Positions 19,655 to 28,565 of a DNA stretch of 64,000 nt are shown piece by piece. Position 1 is the first letter of the stretch. Every line of letters begins with the position of its first letter. The notes under the pieces were generated by a model. The model searched no databases. It worked only from the letters and a program-made list of their open reading frames with translations, and had not been told where the DNA came from. The stretch lies in NCBI RefSeq assembly GCF_000733845.1, contig NZ_JPOI01000001.1, forward strand, positions 3,101,001-3,165,000. The letters run 5' to 3'. Source of the stretch: Geobacillus vulcani PSS1. Lineage in GTDB: Bacteria; Bacillota; Bacilli; Bacillales; Anoxybacillaceae. Both the position numbers and the translations under genes were made by a program.

Positions 19655-20730
19655 CGGTTATTCCTCCCCTTCAACAAATCAGCATGTTCATTGACTTCAG
19701 GCGGCGCTTCGACGTCCCACCGGCCATCCGGCCCATGCGCAGCCGTCCACACGCCATCCGGCTGCATCGCGACAAGACGGCGAACTTGGCCGTCGGCAAA
19801 CAGCCGCTTCGCTTCATCCGTTTCAAGCACCGGAGCAAGGCAAGCGTCGACCCTTTCCGCGAAGGCGCTCCATTCAGAAAGCGTTTTTTCGCGAAACAAA
19901 GCGACAAGTCCGTCATACACCGCCTCTCCCGGCCGCGCCGGCGCCCACTGCGCCCCGATCCATTCCGGATGGCCGATCGCTTCGCAAAACTGGCGCCAAA
20001 AGTGCGGTTCAAGCGCCGCTACGCTCATATAACGGCCGTCTTTCGTCTCATACAGTTGGTAGCACACCACCTCCCCGGCAAGTTCGGCAAGGCCATGTTT
20101 CGGCCCGCCGCCGTGTTCCATGGCAAAATGGCCCGCCATCATCGCCGCCAAGCCGTCAACCAGCGAGACGTCCAAATAGGCGCCTTGGCCGGTCCGCTCG
20201 CGGGCCAACAGCGCCGCCAAAACGCGCTCCGCCGCCGCCATGCCGCCGATAAAATCAGCCAGCGTCACTTTCGGATGAACCGGACGGCCGCGTTCATCGG
20301 CGAGCTGCGCCAATAAACCGGAGAGCGCCATATAGTTCAAATCATGGCTGCCGAGCAAGGAGCGGCCGCTCCGCTGGCCGAAGCCGCTGATCGAGCAGTA
20401 AATGATCCCTTCGTTGTCGCGGCGCACATCGTCATACCCGAGCCCAAGCCTGGCCATCACTCCGGGGCGGAAGCTCTCGATCACCACATCGGCGCGGGCG
20501 GCGAGCCGCCGCGCTTGCTCGCGTCCCTCGTCCGTCTTTAAGTCCAAGGCGACGCTTTTTTTGCCGGCGTTATAGGCGGCAAACAGCCGCCCCCCGGCGA
20601 ACGGGCGCAGACGGTCGCCGGAGGGGGGCTCGATTTTGATGACTTCGGCTCCGAGCTGGGCGAGGCGCCAGCTCGCAAACGGACCCGGCAAGTACTGGGA
20701 AAAATCAAGCACAACGATGCCGTTCAACAT
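19651..20730 (-). CDS. CaiB/BaiF family CoA-transferase or 2-methylacyl-CoA racemase
   Basis: The 359-residue protein is a class III CoA-transferase family member (MLNGIVVLDFSQYLPGPF; AGKKSVALDLK). It keeps the HDLNYMALSG motif with His129 and a following aspartate in TLADFIGGM (Asp161). This His/Asp pair is the catalytic dyad of alpha-methylacyl-CoA racemases, so racemisation of 2-methyl-branched acyl-CoA is more likely than CoA transfer; this is inference. Setting among beta-oxidation genes fits degradation of branched-chain fatty acids, which Bacillaceae membranes contain in quantity. ATG with GAGGGAAGG; stop overlaps the next gene by four bases. Confidence 0.85.
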   Translation of the reverse strand: MLNGIVVLDFSQYLPGPFASWRLAQLGAEVIKIEPPSGDRLRPFAGGRLFAAYNAGKKSVALDLKTDEGREQARRLAARADVVIESFRPGVMARLGLGYDDVRRDNEGIIYCSISGFGQRSGRSLLGSHDLNYMALSGLLAQLADERGRPVHPKVTLADFIGGMAAAERVLAALLARERTGQGAYLDVSLVDGLAAMMAGHFAMEHGGGPKHGLAELAGEVVCYQLYETKDGRYMSVAALEPHFWRQFCEAIGHPEWIGAQWAPARPGEAVYDGLVALFREKTLSEWSAFAERVDACLAPVLETDEAKRLFADGQVRRLVAMQPDGVWTAAHGPDGRWDVEAPPEVNEHADLLKGRNNR

Positions 20731-20745
20731 GGTCCTTCCCTCTTT

Positions 20746-21891
20746 CTACAAATCTAGCTCGCGAGCGATGATCGTTTTCATCATCTCGTTCGTCCCGGCG
20801 TAGATGGCGCTCACCGGAATGTCGCGATAGCGCCGGGCGATCTCGTATTCTTCCATATAGCCATAGCCGCCGTGCAGCTGCATGGCTTCGGCGGCGACGC
20901 GTTTGGCCATCTCGGTAATCCACCATTTCGCCATCGACACTTCGGTGACGATCCGTTTTCCTGCCATATGCTCTTCAATGACGCGGTCGACAAACGTACG
21001 TCCGAGGGCGATCTCGGTCGCCATTTCGGCGAGGCGGAACTGGACGGTTTGAAACTCGCTCACCCGTTTGCCGAACGCCGTGCGTTGTTTGACATATTGC
21101 TTCGTCAAGGAAAACATCACTTCCGCCGCCGTCTGTGCGGCGATGGCGACAACGAGCCGCTCCTGCTGGAGTTTTTCCATTAAATAATAGAAGCCTTTTC
21201 CTTCTTCACCGAGCAAGTTGGACGCCGGCACTTTCGCATCTTGGAAAAACAGCTCGGCCGTATCTTGGGCGTGCAGCCCGACTTTCTCAAGCTTCCGCCC
21301 GCGCGTAAACCCCGGCGTATCCCGCTCCACGACGAGCAGGCTGATGCCGCGGTGCGGCGGTTTCGCGTGCGGGTCGGTTTTGCAGGCGACGATGACCAAG
21401 TCGGCATGAATCCCGTTGGTGATAAACGTTTTTTGCCCGTTGACGATGTAGGCGTCGCCGTCTTTCACCGCCGTTGTCGAAATGTTGGCCAAATCCGACC
21501 CGGCCCCCGGCTCGGTCATGGCGATGGCGGTAATGAGCTCGCCGCTGACGCATTTCGGCAGCCATTTTTGCTTTTGTTCCTCCGTTCCGTACGAGGCGAT
21601 GTACGGCGTCACAATATCGTTATGCAGGCCGATGCCGACAAGGCTGGAACCGACTTTTTCCAGCTCCTCATTGATGACGACCGAGTAGGCAAAATCGGCG
21701 TTCAATCCCCCGTACTTCTCATCGACCCATGGGCAAAGAAAGCCGTTTTCCCCCATTTTCGCCCAAAACGAGCGCGGGATGATGCCGCGCCGCTCCCATT
21801 CGTCGTAGTACGGATAGGCTTCTTTCTCTAAAAACTTGCGGAATGCATCGCGGAAAATCTGGTGCTCCTCGCGCAAATAGCGAGCTGTCAC
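20746..21891 (-). CDS. Acyl-CoA dehydrogenase
   Basis: This FAD enzyme makes trans-2-enoyl-CoA and passes electrons to ETF. The 381 aa show the signature AMTEPGAGSDLANI, the flavin-binding stretch YIVNGQKTFITNG, QLHGGYGYMEEYEIARRYRD, and the catalytic base Glu369 in YAGTNEMMK. Length and motifs are those of short/medium/long-chain bacterial enzymes; chain length cannot be told. GTG start with GAGAGGGATG. It is 15 bases upstream of the caiB-like gene and 24 bases after the ligase stop codon. No etfAB lies in the window. Confidence 0.94.
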   Translation of the reverse strand: MTARYLREEHQIFRDAFRKFLEKEAYPYYDEWERRGIIPRSFWAKMGENGFLCPWVDEKYGGLNADFAYSVVINEELEKVGSSLVGIGLHNDIVTPYIASYGTEEQKQKWLPKCVSGELITAIAMTEPGAGSDLANISTTAVKDGDAYIVNGQKTFITNGIHADLVIVACKTDPHAKPPHRGISLLVVERDTPGFTRGRKLEKVGLHAQDTAELFFQDAKVPASNLLGEEGKGFYYLMEKLQQERLVVAIAAQTAAEVMFSLTKQYVKQRTAFGKRVSEFQTVQFRLAEMATEIALGRTFVDRVIEEHMAGKRIVTEVSMAKWWITEMAKRVAAEAMQLHGGYGYMEEYEIARRYRDIPVSAIYAGTNEMMKTIIARELDL

Positions 21892-21915
21892 CGTTCATCC
21901 CTCTCTTCTGTTCGG

Positions 21916-23490
21916 TCACTTTTTCTCCGTTCCGCCCGCCGCCTGTTTTTTCAGCTGTTCACGCAGCAAAAACTTTTGGATTTTCCCGCTCGCATTGCGC
22001 GGCAGGGTGTCGATGAAATAATAGGCGCGCGGCCGCTTGTACGGGGCGAGGCGGTCGCTCGTTTGGCAAAACTGCTCGAGCTCATCGGCGGTCAAGCTGT
22101 CCTCTTTTTTGACGATGAAGGCGACGACTTTTTCGCCCCACAGCTCATCCGGCTCGCCGAGCACAGCGACATCAAGCACTTTCGGATGCTCATACAACAC
22201 GTCCTCGACTTCGCGCGGATAGACGTTTTCTCCGCCGCTGATCACCATGTCATCGACCCGATCGGCGACATACAAATAGCCGTCTTCATCAACGTAGCCA
22301 AGATCGCCGGAATGATACCAGCCTTTGTACAGCGCTTGTTCCGTCGCTTCCTCGCGCTTGTAGTAGCCGGCCATCATGCACGGTCCGCGCATCACAATTT
22401 CGCCGACTTCATACGGCGGCAGCACATCATCTGGGTCGGACGGCCCGTCCTCCCGCGCGCGGACGACGCGGATTTCATGGTTGAGGCAGGCGCGCCCGGC
22501 GGAACCCGGTTTCTTGAGCTGCTCATCTTCCAACAAAAACGTCACCGCCGGCCCCATTTCTGTCATCCCGTACGCTTGAATCAGCTCAATGCCGAGCCGC
22601 TCTTGGCATTGCCTCACCAGCGCCGGAGCCATCGGGGCGGCGCCGTATAGGCCGAGGCGAAGCGAAGATAAGTCGTAACCGCTTACATCTTCCTGCAAGA
22701 TCATGTTCCACATCGTCGGGGCGCCAAACAGGAGCGTAATTCGCTCACGTTCGATCGTCTCGAGAACGAGCTTGGCATCAAAATGGTGCAAAATGACGCT
22801 CGCCGCTCCCGCATGCACGCGCGGCAGCAAGCAGCAATGCAGTTCGGCGCAATGGAACAGCGGCGCCGCCGCCAGCCCACGATCCGTCTCGCGGATGCGC
22901 ATGACGCCATGGCAAAGGACGCTTTGCTCGATCATGTCGCGGTGCCGATGCATCACTCCTTTTGGACGCCCGGTCGTGCCGCTTGTATACATAATGGCGT
23001 ACAGATCGGTCTCTTCCACTGGCACGCGCGGCGCTTCCGCCGAAGCCCGGGCCGCCTCTTCATGAGCGCTTTTGGCAAACGGCGGCGGATCACCGTCGAT
23101 CGACCAAAACGACACGTGCGGAAACCGGTGGTGAATCGCGGCGAGCTGCGGCTCAACCGCCCGTTCCAACAGCACGAGTTTCGGCTCCGCATCCGTCAAA
23201 ATATAAGCGATTTCTTCCGCTTTCAGCCGAAAGTTGATCGGATTGAACACGGCGCCGATTTTGGCGCAGGCAAACAGGGCGGTGGCGAGTTCAAGCGTGT
23301 TGTACAGAACCGTAGAAACGCGGTCTCCCTTGCGCACGCCGGCTTCCTGAAACGCATTCGCCCACCGGTTCACTTCCCTCTCCCATTCGGCGTACGTATA
23401 GCGGCGTCCAGTGGTCACCTCGACGACCGCCTCCCGGTTTGGAAACTTTCGCACGGTCTGGGAAAACATCTCCCCAATCGTCACGTACAA
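21916..23490 (-). CDS. AMP-dependent acyl-CoA ligase, first gene of the acyl-CoA operon
   Basis: This is a second adenylate-forming enzyme, distinct from the one at 18035. It has the P-loop YTSGTTGRPKG, the core motif YGMTEMGPAVTF, GWYHSGDLGYVDEDGYLYV and the C-terminal lysine in RNASGKIQKF. Substrate is probably a short- to long-chain carboxylic acid. I chose the TTG at 23490 because AAGGGGGAG lies seven bases before it; the frame continues 12 codons upstream to an ATG without a ribosome site. This gives 524 aa. No FadR-type operator was recognised in the roughly 130 bases upstream. Confidence 0.9.
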   Translation of the reverse strand: MYVTIGEMFSQTVRKFPNREAVVEVTTGRRYTYAEWEREVNRWANAFQEAGVRKGDRVSTVLYNTLELATALFACAKIGAVFNPINFRLKAEEIAYILTDAEPKLVLLERAVEPQLAAIHHRFPHVSFWSIDGDPPPFAKSAHEEAARASAEAPRVPVEETDLYAIMYTSGTTGRPKGVMHRHRDMIEQSVLCHGVMRIRETDRGLAAAPLFHCAELHCCLLPRVHAGAASVILHHFDAKLVLETIERERITLLFGAPTMWNMILQEDVSGYDLSSLRLGLYGAAPMAPALVRQCQERLGIELIQAYGMTEMGPAVTFLLEDEQLKKPGSAGRACLNHEIRVVRAREDGPSDPDDVLPPYEVGEIVMRGPCMMAGYYKREEATEQALYKGWYHSGDLGYVDEDGYLYVADRVDDMVISGGENVYPREVEDVLYEHPKVLDVAVLGEPDELWGEKVVAFIVKKEDSLTADELEQFCQTSDRLAPYKRPRAYYFIDTLPRNASGKIQKFLLREQLKKQAAGGTEKK

Positions 23491-23627
23491 GCAGCAGCTC
23501 CCCCTTTTTCTCATGGATTTGGACAAGCAAAAGGTTTTATAAGACAGACAATTCAGACAAATTTTGGCGCATGCCCTGTATTGTTTATGTATTCGACCTT
23601 TTCTAAGGCATTCCTCTTTTTCTCAAA

Positions 23628-23666
23628 CAAAAAAACGCGCTCCTTTTTTTGGTGCCAAAGGAGCGC
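23628..23666 (-). terminator. Rho-independent terminator after spoVK
   Basis: On the minus strand GCGCTCCTTT pairs with AAAGGAGCGC (arms at 23657-23666 and 23637-23646) followed by GTTTTTTTG. It starts 10 bases after the spoVK stop codon. Confidence 0.87.
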
Positions 23667-23676
23667 CGTTTCCGCC

Positions 23677-24609
23677 TTACGCATGAATGACAAGATCGCG
23701 GTCACGGATCGTCATCAGCTCTTTTTTGTCATATCGCCCTTCATAAAGAAGGCGGACCGCCTGCTTGCGGATCGCCTTTTCGATTAAGTTGCGCACATAG
23801 CGGCCGTTGCTGAACTTGAGGCGGCCGGTCGCTTCCAGCGTCCCTTCGAGATGAATGTATAGTTTCCGCTCCGCTTCCGGCGTCATTTCATACTCGCGCT
23901 CGCGCAACATTTGTTTGGCGATTTGCACGAGCTCCTCGACCGTGTAATCGGGAAACTCGATCGTGAGAGGAAAGCGCGACGGCAAGCCGGGATTTAACGA
24001 CAAAAAATAGTCCATTTCTTTCGGATAGCCGGCCAAAATCACCACCAAGTCGTCGCAAAAGTCTTCCATTCCTTTCACCAGCGTGTCAATCGCTTCTTTG
24101 CCGAAGTCCTTCTCCCCGCCGCGGGCGAGCGAATACGCTTCATCGATAAATAAAATCCCTCCGCGCGCTTTTTTAATCAAGTCGCGCGTTTTGTTCGCCG
24201 TATGCCCGATGTACTCTCCGACCAAATCGGCCCGCTCCGCTTCAATGAAATGCCCTTTGGACAGGACGTTCATCTCGTAAAACAATTTGCCGAGCAAGCG
24301 CGCCACCGTCGTTTTGCCGGTGCCGGGATTGCCTTTGAAAATCATATGGAGCGCCTGGCGGTTGGCCTTTAAGCCGTTCTCCTTGCGCAGCCGGTTGATG
24401 TACAGCCAGGCGTAAATTTCCTTGATGATTTTTTTGACATGATCGAGGCCGATCAGTTGATCAAGCTCCTTTTGAATATTGCGGAGCGCCTGATGCTCTT
24501 CGCCATCGAGCCAGTCGTTCGGCTCTTCTTTCACTAAATGGTTTACCGTTTTGGAGTTCAACACGATGTTGATTTGCCCTTTCGCTTTGTTCATCGTCAA
24601 TTCTGACAA
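23677..24609 (-). CDS. spoVK: Stage V sporulation protein K (AAA+ ATPase)
   Basis: SpoVK is a mother-cell AAA+ protein (CbbX-like) needed for spore maturation. The 310 aa have Walker A GNPGTGKT at 93-100, the conserved RADLVGEYIGHTA segment, Walker B ILFIDEAYSLARGG, and the arginine-finger region NPGLPSRFPL. The start is a TTG at 24609 with GAGGTGA seven bases before it; an ATG five codons in lacks a site. Its B. subtilis neighbour hflX (ynbA) is separated here by the acyl-CoA operon. No convincing SigE or SigK promoter was found upstream. Confidence 0.93.
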   Translation of the reverse strand: MSELTMNKAKGQINIVLNSKTVNHLVKEEPNDWLDGEEHQALRNIQKELDQLIGLDHVKKIIKEIYAWLYINRLRKENGLKANRQALHMIFKGNPGTGKTTVARLLGKLFYEMNVLSKGHFIEAERADLVGEYIGHTANKTRDLIKKARGGILFIDEAYSLARGGEKDFGKEAIDTLVKGMEDFCDDLVVILAGYPKEMDYFLSLNPGLPSRFPLTIEFPDYTVEELVQIAKQMLREREYEMTPEAERKLYIHLEGTLEATGRLKFSNGRYVRNLIEKAIRKQAVRLLYEGRYDKKELMTIRDRDLVIHA

Positions 24610-24884
24610 GGGGCGTCACCTCACTTCCCGTTTTCTGCCATCCGCACCCGTTCCGACTTGGCTTTTGACGCCTTGCCTTTTCGTTAACTAGTATACGTAC
24701 ACCACCGCCGATCCGTGACAATCGCCCAAACGAACAGCCGGTCGGCTATAACGGAAAAAGTTTGTATATGTTTATTCACAAAAGCGGCGGTTTACGCATC
24801 TGAATTCACCTCGTCTCTCACTTCCCTTCGGGTGACGCGGGAGCTTGTCGATCCAATGGCAGGCTCGGAAGGAAAACGGGAAAT
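24610..24884. other. Intergenic region upstream of spoVK
   Basis: About 275 bases without a gene lie between spoVK and the hfq terminator. They should hold the spoVK promoter; no unambiguous -35/-10 pair was seen. Nothing else was recognised. Confidence 0.5.
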
Positions 24885-24920
24885 GGAAAAAGGCACCCTC
24901 CACACGAAGGAAGGCGCCTC
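24885..24920 (-). terminator. Rho-independent terminator after hfq
   Basis: On the minus strand GGCGCCTTCC pairs with GGAGGGTGCC around a seven-base loop and is followed by TTTTTCC. Confidence 0.82.
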
Positions 24921-24948
24921 TTTTTCGGCGGCGTATGTACCGTCGATC

Positions 24949-25176
24949 TTACTGTTCGGTTTCAAAATGGATATTCCGCTCCGGCGCAAACGTCGAAATG
25001 GCGTGCTTGTAAATGAGCTGTTGTTTTCCTTGCACTTCCAAAAGTACGGTGAAGTTGTCAAACCCTTTAATGTACCCGCGCAACTGGAAGCCGTTCAATA
25101 AGAAGACGGTCACTTGAATGCCCTCTTTGCGCAGCTGGTTTAAAAACTGGTCTTGAATATTGATCGTGTTTTTCAT
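24949..25176 (-). CDS. hfq: RNA chaperone Hfq
   Basis: Hfq forms hexameric Sm-like rings that bind U- and A-rich RNA. The 75 aa show Sm1 ([25 protein letters not shown]) and Sm2 ([11 protein letters not shown]), the latter with the K-H pair of the proximal site. GAGGAGG lies about nine bases before the ATG at 25176. It follows miaA by about 38 bases, the common miaA-hfq arrangement. Confidence 0.96.
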   Translation of the reverse strand: MKNTINIQDQFLNQLRKEGIQVTVFLLNGFQLRGYIKGFDNFTVLLEVQGKQQLIYKHAISTFAPERNIHFETEQ

Positions 25177-25214
25177 CAAACGTCCTCCTCTTTTCTCTCT
25201 AACTAAGGATATAA

Positions 25215-26159
25215 TTATATATTCGCTTCAAGTTGAAGCTTTCCTGCTACATAGTGAGAAATTTCCTCGACCTTGGCGGCGAACTGCTCGGCGTCGGTCA
25301 TGTCAAACCATTTCACCGGCATTTGATTGCGAAACCAAGTGAGCTGCCGTTTCGCATAGCGGCGCGAATTTTGTTTCAGCTGCTCGACCGCTTCAGCAAG
25401 GGAAACGCGGCCGTCAAAATAGTCGTACAGCTCCTTATAGCCGATGGCTTGCACCGCCTGGCAGTCGCGCAGGCCGCGGTCATAAAGCGATTTCGCCTCT
25501 TCGATCAATCCCGCGGCGATCATCTCATCGACCCGCTCATTGATGCGGCGGTAAAGCACCTCTCGCTCCGCCGTCAAGCCAACGATGGCCGCCTCATACA
25601 AAAGCCGCTTTTCTGTTTGTTGCCACTCGCTGAACGGCTTGCCGGTGCAATGATACACCTCTAAGGCGCGGATGACGCGGCGAATGTTGTGCGGATGAAT
25701 GCGAGCCGCACTGGTTGGATCAACGGCCTCAAGCTGACGGTAAAGCGCCTCGGCTCCGTGCTCAGCCGCCAGCCGCTTGAGCGTCCGCCGGTACGCTTCG
25801 TCGGAAGGGGCGTCGGAAAATTGGTAATCGTAAATCGCAGCTTGAATGTACAGCCCGGTGCCGCCGACGATGATCGGCAGCCGGCCGCGCGCCGAAATCT
25901 CGGTGATGAGCGCACGGCAAAGCCGCTGAAATTCGACGACGGAAAACGGTTCGCACGGTTCTTTGATGTCCAGCAAATGATGCGGGATTCCCTCCATCTC
26001 ATCGGGCTTCACTTTCGCCGTGCCAATGTCCATCCCTTTATAAATTTGCATCGAATCGCCGCTGATGACCTCTCCGCCCAGCTTTTTCGCCAACGCGATG
26101 CCGAGCTTCGTTTTGCCGACCGCCGTCGGCCCGACGATGACGGCGACTTTTTCAGCCAT
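25215..26159 (-). CDS. miaA: tRNA dimethylallyltransferase MiaA
   Basis: MiaA transfers a dimethylallyl group to N6 of A37 in tRNAs reading UNN codons, forming i6A. The 314 aa have the P-loop GPTAVGKTK at residues 10-18, the [17 protein letters not shown] block, [14 protein letters not shown], and C-terminal QLTWFRNQ. MiaB, which converts i6A to ms2i6A, is encoded at 37466-39061. Start ATG at 26159; the upstream site is weak. An IS605-like relic begins about 50 bases upstream. Confidence 0.96.
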   Translation of the reverse strand: MAEKVAVIVGPTAVGKTKLGIALAKKLGGEVISGDSMQIYKGMDIGTAKVKPDEMEGIPHHLLDIKEPCEPFSVVEFQRLCRALITEISARGRLPIIVGGTGLYIQAAIYDYQFSDAPSDEAYRRTLKRLAAEHGAEALYRQLEAVDPTSAARIHPHNIRRVIRALEVYHCTGKPFSEWQQTEKRLLYEAAIVGLTAEREVLYRRINERVDEMIAAGLIEEAKSLYDRGLRDCQAVQAIGYKELYDYFDGRVSLAEAVEQLKQNSRRYAKRQLTWFRNQMPVKWFDMTDAEQFAAKVEEISHYVAGKLQLEANI

Positions 26160-26210
26160 AGCGCGTCACTGCTTTCTGTTGTTGGACTTGTGTCAACCAT
26201 CATTATACGT

Positions 26211-26440
26211 GAACGGCCCCCACTTCGCTTTGCTTGAAGTGGGAGCTTCTCAGTTCCACGACGAAAGCAACCTTTCGTCCCTGAGCGTCACTTCGAGTCG
26301 TCCCAACCCTAGGCATCCGACGATTCGGAGTTCTTTCACGCCCTGGATCTTTTACGCATGGAAGGCTTTGCTTGATTTCTCCATGCGACCCCTATATCCA
26401 GTTCACAAAGAACATGATATACCTTGATTTTATCATGTGT
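26211..26440 (-). mobile_element. Non-coding IS200/IS605-type relic with two end hairpins (possible orphan omega/re-RNA)
   Basis: No tnpA or tnpB is present. The right-end palindrome is CCCACTTC (26219-26226) pairing with GAAGTGGG (26236-26243). A second hairpin has CGCATGGA (26355-26362) pairing with TCCATGCG (26380-26387). A third at the other edge has ACATGATA (26412-26419) pairing with TATCATGT (26431-26438). The loops of the first two share an 11-base repeat, GCTTTGCTTGA. Read on the minus strand, the run between hairpins ends with AGAAGCTCCCACTTC and then TTCAC, which looks like the 3' region and right end of TnpB-type elements as I remember them in Geobacillus. A short tail-like reading frame (GVKELRIVGCLGLGR) ending in TGA before the hairpin may be a relic of tnpB. 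Family assignment is recall-based. Confidence 0.55.
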
Positions 26441-26655
26441 TTTGGCTGACGCCAACCAATATTCATCTTCTGCTTATCGCTGGGCTGCGTCATGCGCTGG
26501 AAGCGGGAGAGTCTTTTTTCGGAACTATGATCAAAACGGCAACGGATGAACCCATTTCTTTCATACGTTTTCGCCATCCGCAGACCGTTTTATACATGGC
26601 AACGCGAAAAATTGCCCTGTTCCCTTTTCCCCATGACCAAGCAAAGCCGCGCTCA

Positions 26656-28353
26656 TCATAATGAAAACTTGTTGACAATCGCCTGCAAATCGTCCGCCAT
26701 TTTCGAGAGCGACGCGGCCGAGGCTGAAATTTCCTCCATCGAGGCCAGCTGTTCCTCGGTCGCCGCCGACACCTCCTGCGCACCAGCCGATGTTGACTCG
26801 GCCACATCGGCGACAAGCCGGACGGAGCGCACAATCTGCTCCGAAGAAGAGGCCATGTCGCTGACCGCGGTGGATACATGACGGATTTGCGCCGCAACTT
26901 CGTCCACGGCGGTGCGAATGCGGGCGAACGTTTCGCCTGAGGCGCGAATGACGTTCGTCCCGACCGTCACTTCGTTGACGACCGACTCCATCGATTGGAC
27001 CGCATGGGCTGTTTCTTCTTGAATGGCAGCGATCAATTCCGCGATTTGCTGGGCCGATTGCGCCGATTGCTCAGCGAGCTTCCGCACTTCGTCAGCAACG
27101 ACGGCAAAGCCGCGCCCATGCTCGCCGGCGCGCGCCGCCTCAATGGCGGCGTTTAAGGCGAGCAAATTCGTCTGCGCCGCGATGCTGCGGATCGCTTCGA
27201 TGATCGAACCGATTTGCTCGGAACGGTGTCCGAGCCCTTTAATGAGGTCAGCCAACTGCTCGACCGTATCATTCACTTTGTTCATTTGCGCGACGCCCGC
27301 CTCGATCGTTTGTCCGCCCTCAGCCGCTTGTTTTGACGCCTCAGCAGCGATGGCGGACACGCTTTGCGCCCGTCCGGAAATTTGCTCGATTCTCTCAGAC
27401 ATGGAATCGACGGCGGCGGACGTTTCTTCCACGCTTTGCATTTGCTTGTCCATGCTGGAAGCGACGCCTTGAATTGTCATGGCGATTTGCTCGGTCGCTT
27501 TGCTCGTCTGTTCGGCGCTCGCTGCCAGCTCTTCCGACGAAGCGGCCACTTGCTCAGCGCTTTGCGTCACTTCCTGAAGCACCCCACGCAAATGTTTTAC
27601 CATCTGTTCAAACGAAGCGGCAAGTTCGCCAATTTCGTCGCGGTTGCGGATGCCGGTTTTTGTCTCTGTCAAATCGCCGGCGGCGATCCGTTTCGCCGCT
27701 TCTGATAGCGCCAATAGCGGGCGGGAAAGCGAACGGCTGATGTAGTAGCTGGCAGCTGCCCCAGCCGCCACCGTCAACAAGCCGACGATGATGATCAGCC
27801 GCTGAACCCCGGCCGCCGATGCACTCGCATCATCATTGGCTTCCTTCATTTCTCGCTGCTGGAGAGCGACGAATTGATTCACCTTTTCATCAAATTGGGT
27901 CGTTAAGTCGCGCCCCGTTGTGGTCACAAGGGCGATGTACTGCTCTGGTTTGTTTTGCGCTTTTAAGTCGAACGTTTTTTGCCCTAGTTCGTAAAACTGC
28001 TGTTCAAGCAAATCGAGCTCGGCAAGCAGTTGTTTCGTTTCTTCCCGCGTCAGCTCCGTCGCAAGCTTTTCGCTTATTTTCTTGTACTCCCCATGCGCTT
28101 TTTCAAAGTTTTTCCTTGACGTCTCATCGTCTGTCAACAAATAGCCGCGCATACTGCCGACTTCGCGGCGGATCAATACTTCAAGCTCTTTGGCATTGAC
28201 AAGCTTCGTCACTCGTTTGTCGATCACATCGGTGTATGTACGGTCAAGAATCGAAATCTCGTAATAAGAAAACCCGACTAGCCATGCGATCAACATGTAG
28301 ACGAGGCCGAAGCCGGCCAGCAGTTTTTTGCGCACAGTCATTTTCATGTTCAT
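26656..28353 (-). CDS. Methyl-accepting chemotaxis protein
   Basis: This is a transmembrane chemoreceptor of 565 aa. Helix one (about residues 9-27, [19 protein letters not shown]) is followed by an extracytoplasmic four-helix-bundle sensor (about 28-185), helix two ([19 protein letters not shown]), a HAMP linker, and a long cytoplasmic coiled coil with the conserved hairpin tip containing [32 protein letters not shown]. The ligand is unknown. The start at 28353 ([10 protein letters not shown]) follows GGGGGACTT; the frame is open 13 codons further without such a site. No other chemotaxis gene is in the window. Confidence 0.93.
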   Translation of the reverse strand: MNMKMTVRKKLLAGFGLVYMLIAWLVGFSYYEISILDRTYTDVIDKRVTKLVNAKELEVLIRREVGSMRGYLLTDDETSRKNFEKAHGEYKKISEKLATELTREETKQLLAELDLLEQQFYELGQKTFDLKAQNKPEQYIALVTTTGRDLTTQFDEKVNQFVALQQREMKEANDDASASAAGVQRLIIIVGLLTVAAGAAASYYISRSLSRPLLALSEAAKRIAAGDLTETKTGIRNRDEIGELAASFEQMVKHLRGVLQEVTQSAEQVAASSEELAASAEQTSKATEQIAMTIQGVASSMDKQMQSVEETSAAVDSMSERIEQISGRAQSVSAIAAEASKQAAEGGQTIEAGVAQMNKVNDTVEQLADLIKGLGHRSEQIGSIIEAIRSIAAQTNLLALNAAIEAARAGEHGRGFAVVADEVRKLAEQSAQSAQQIAELIAAIQEETAHAVQSMESVVNEVTVGTNVIRASGETFARIRTAVDEVAAQIRHVSTAVSDMASSSEQIVRSVRLVADVAESTSAGAQEVSAATEEQLASMEEISASAASLSKMADDLQAIVNKFSL

Positions 28354-28467
28354 TGGCAAGTCCCCCGTCTGTGAATCAGTATGTTGTTCCATCTACATTA
28401 TCGGATGATAACAGCCAATGTTTAGTATTTTTTTGGCTCTTTCGCCATCTTGATGAAAAGGCCTGCT

Positions 28468-28500
28468 TCATGGAGAAAATCAACTGAATTTTCTCCATGA
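28468..28500. other. Perfect 13-bp inverted repeat downstream of the MFS gene
   Basis: TCATGGAGAAAAT (28468-28480) and ATTTTCTCCATGA (28488-28500) flank a seven-base loop. It lies 66-98 bases after the MFS stop codon. It lacks a T run on either side, so it is not a standard terminator; it may be an mRNA 3'-end stabiliser, an operator for the downstream chemoreceptor, or an IS relic. Confidence 0.6.
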
Positions 28501-28565
28501 GCCCCTCTTTCACCGTAAACTCGCAAGAAGAGCAAACAGGCCGCCCCGATGCCGCTTCCACCGCC

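Noticed and set aside
23491..23640. FadR-type operator upstream of the acyl-CoA operon
   Set aside because: No palindrome resembling the Bacillus FadR consensus was seen.
24700..24800. SigE promoter for spoVK
   Set aside because: CATATACA is present but no -35 at the right distance was found.
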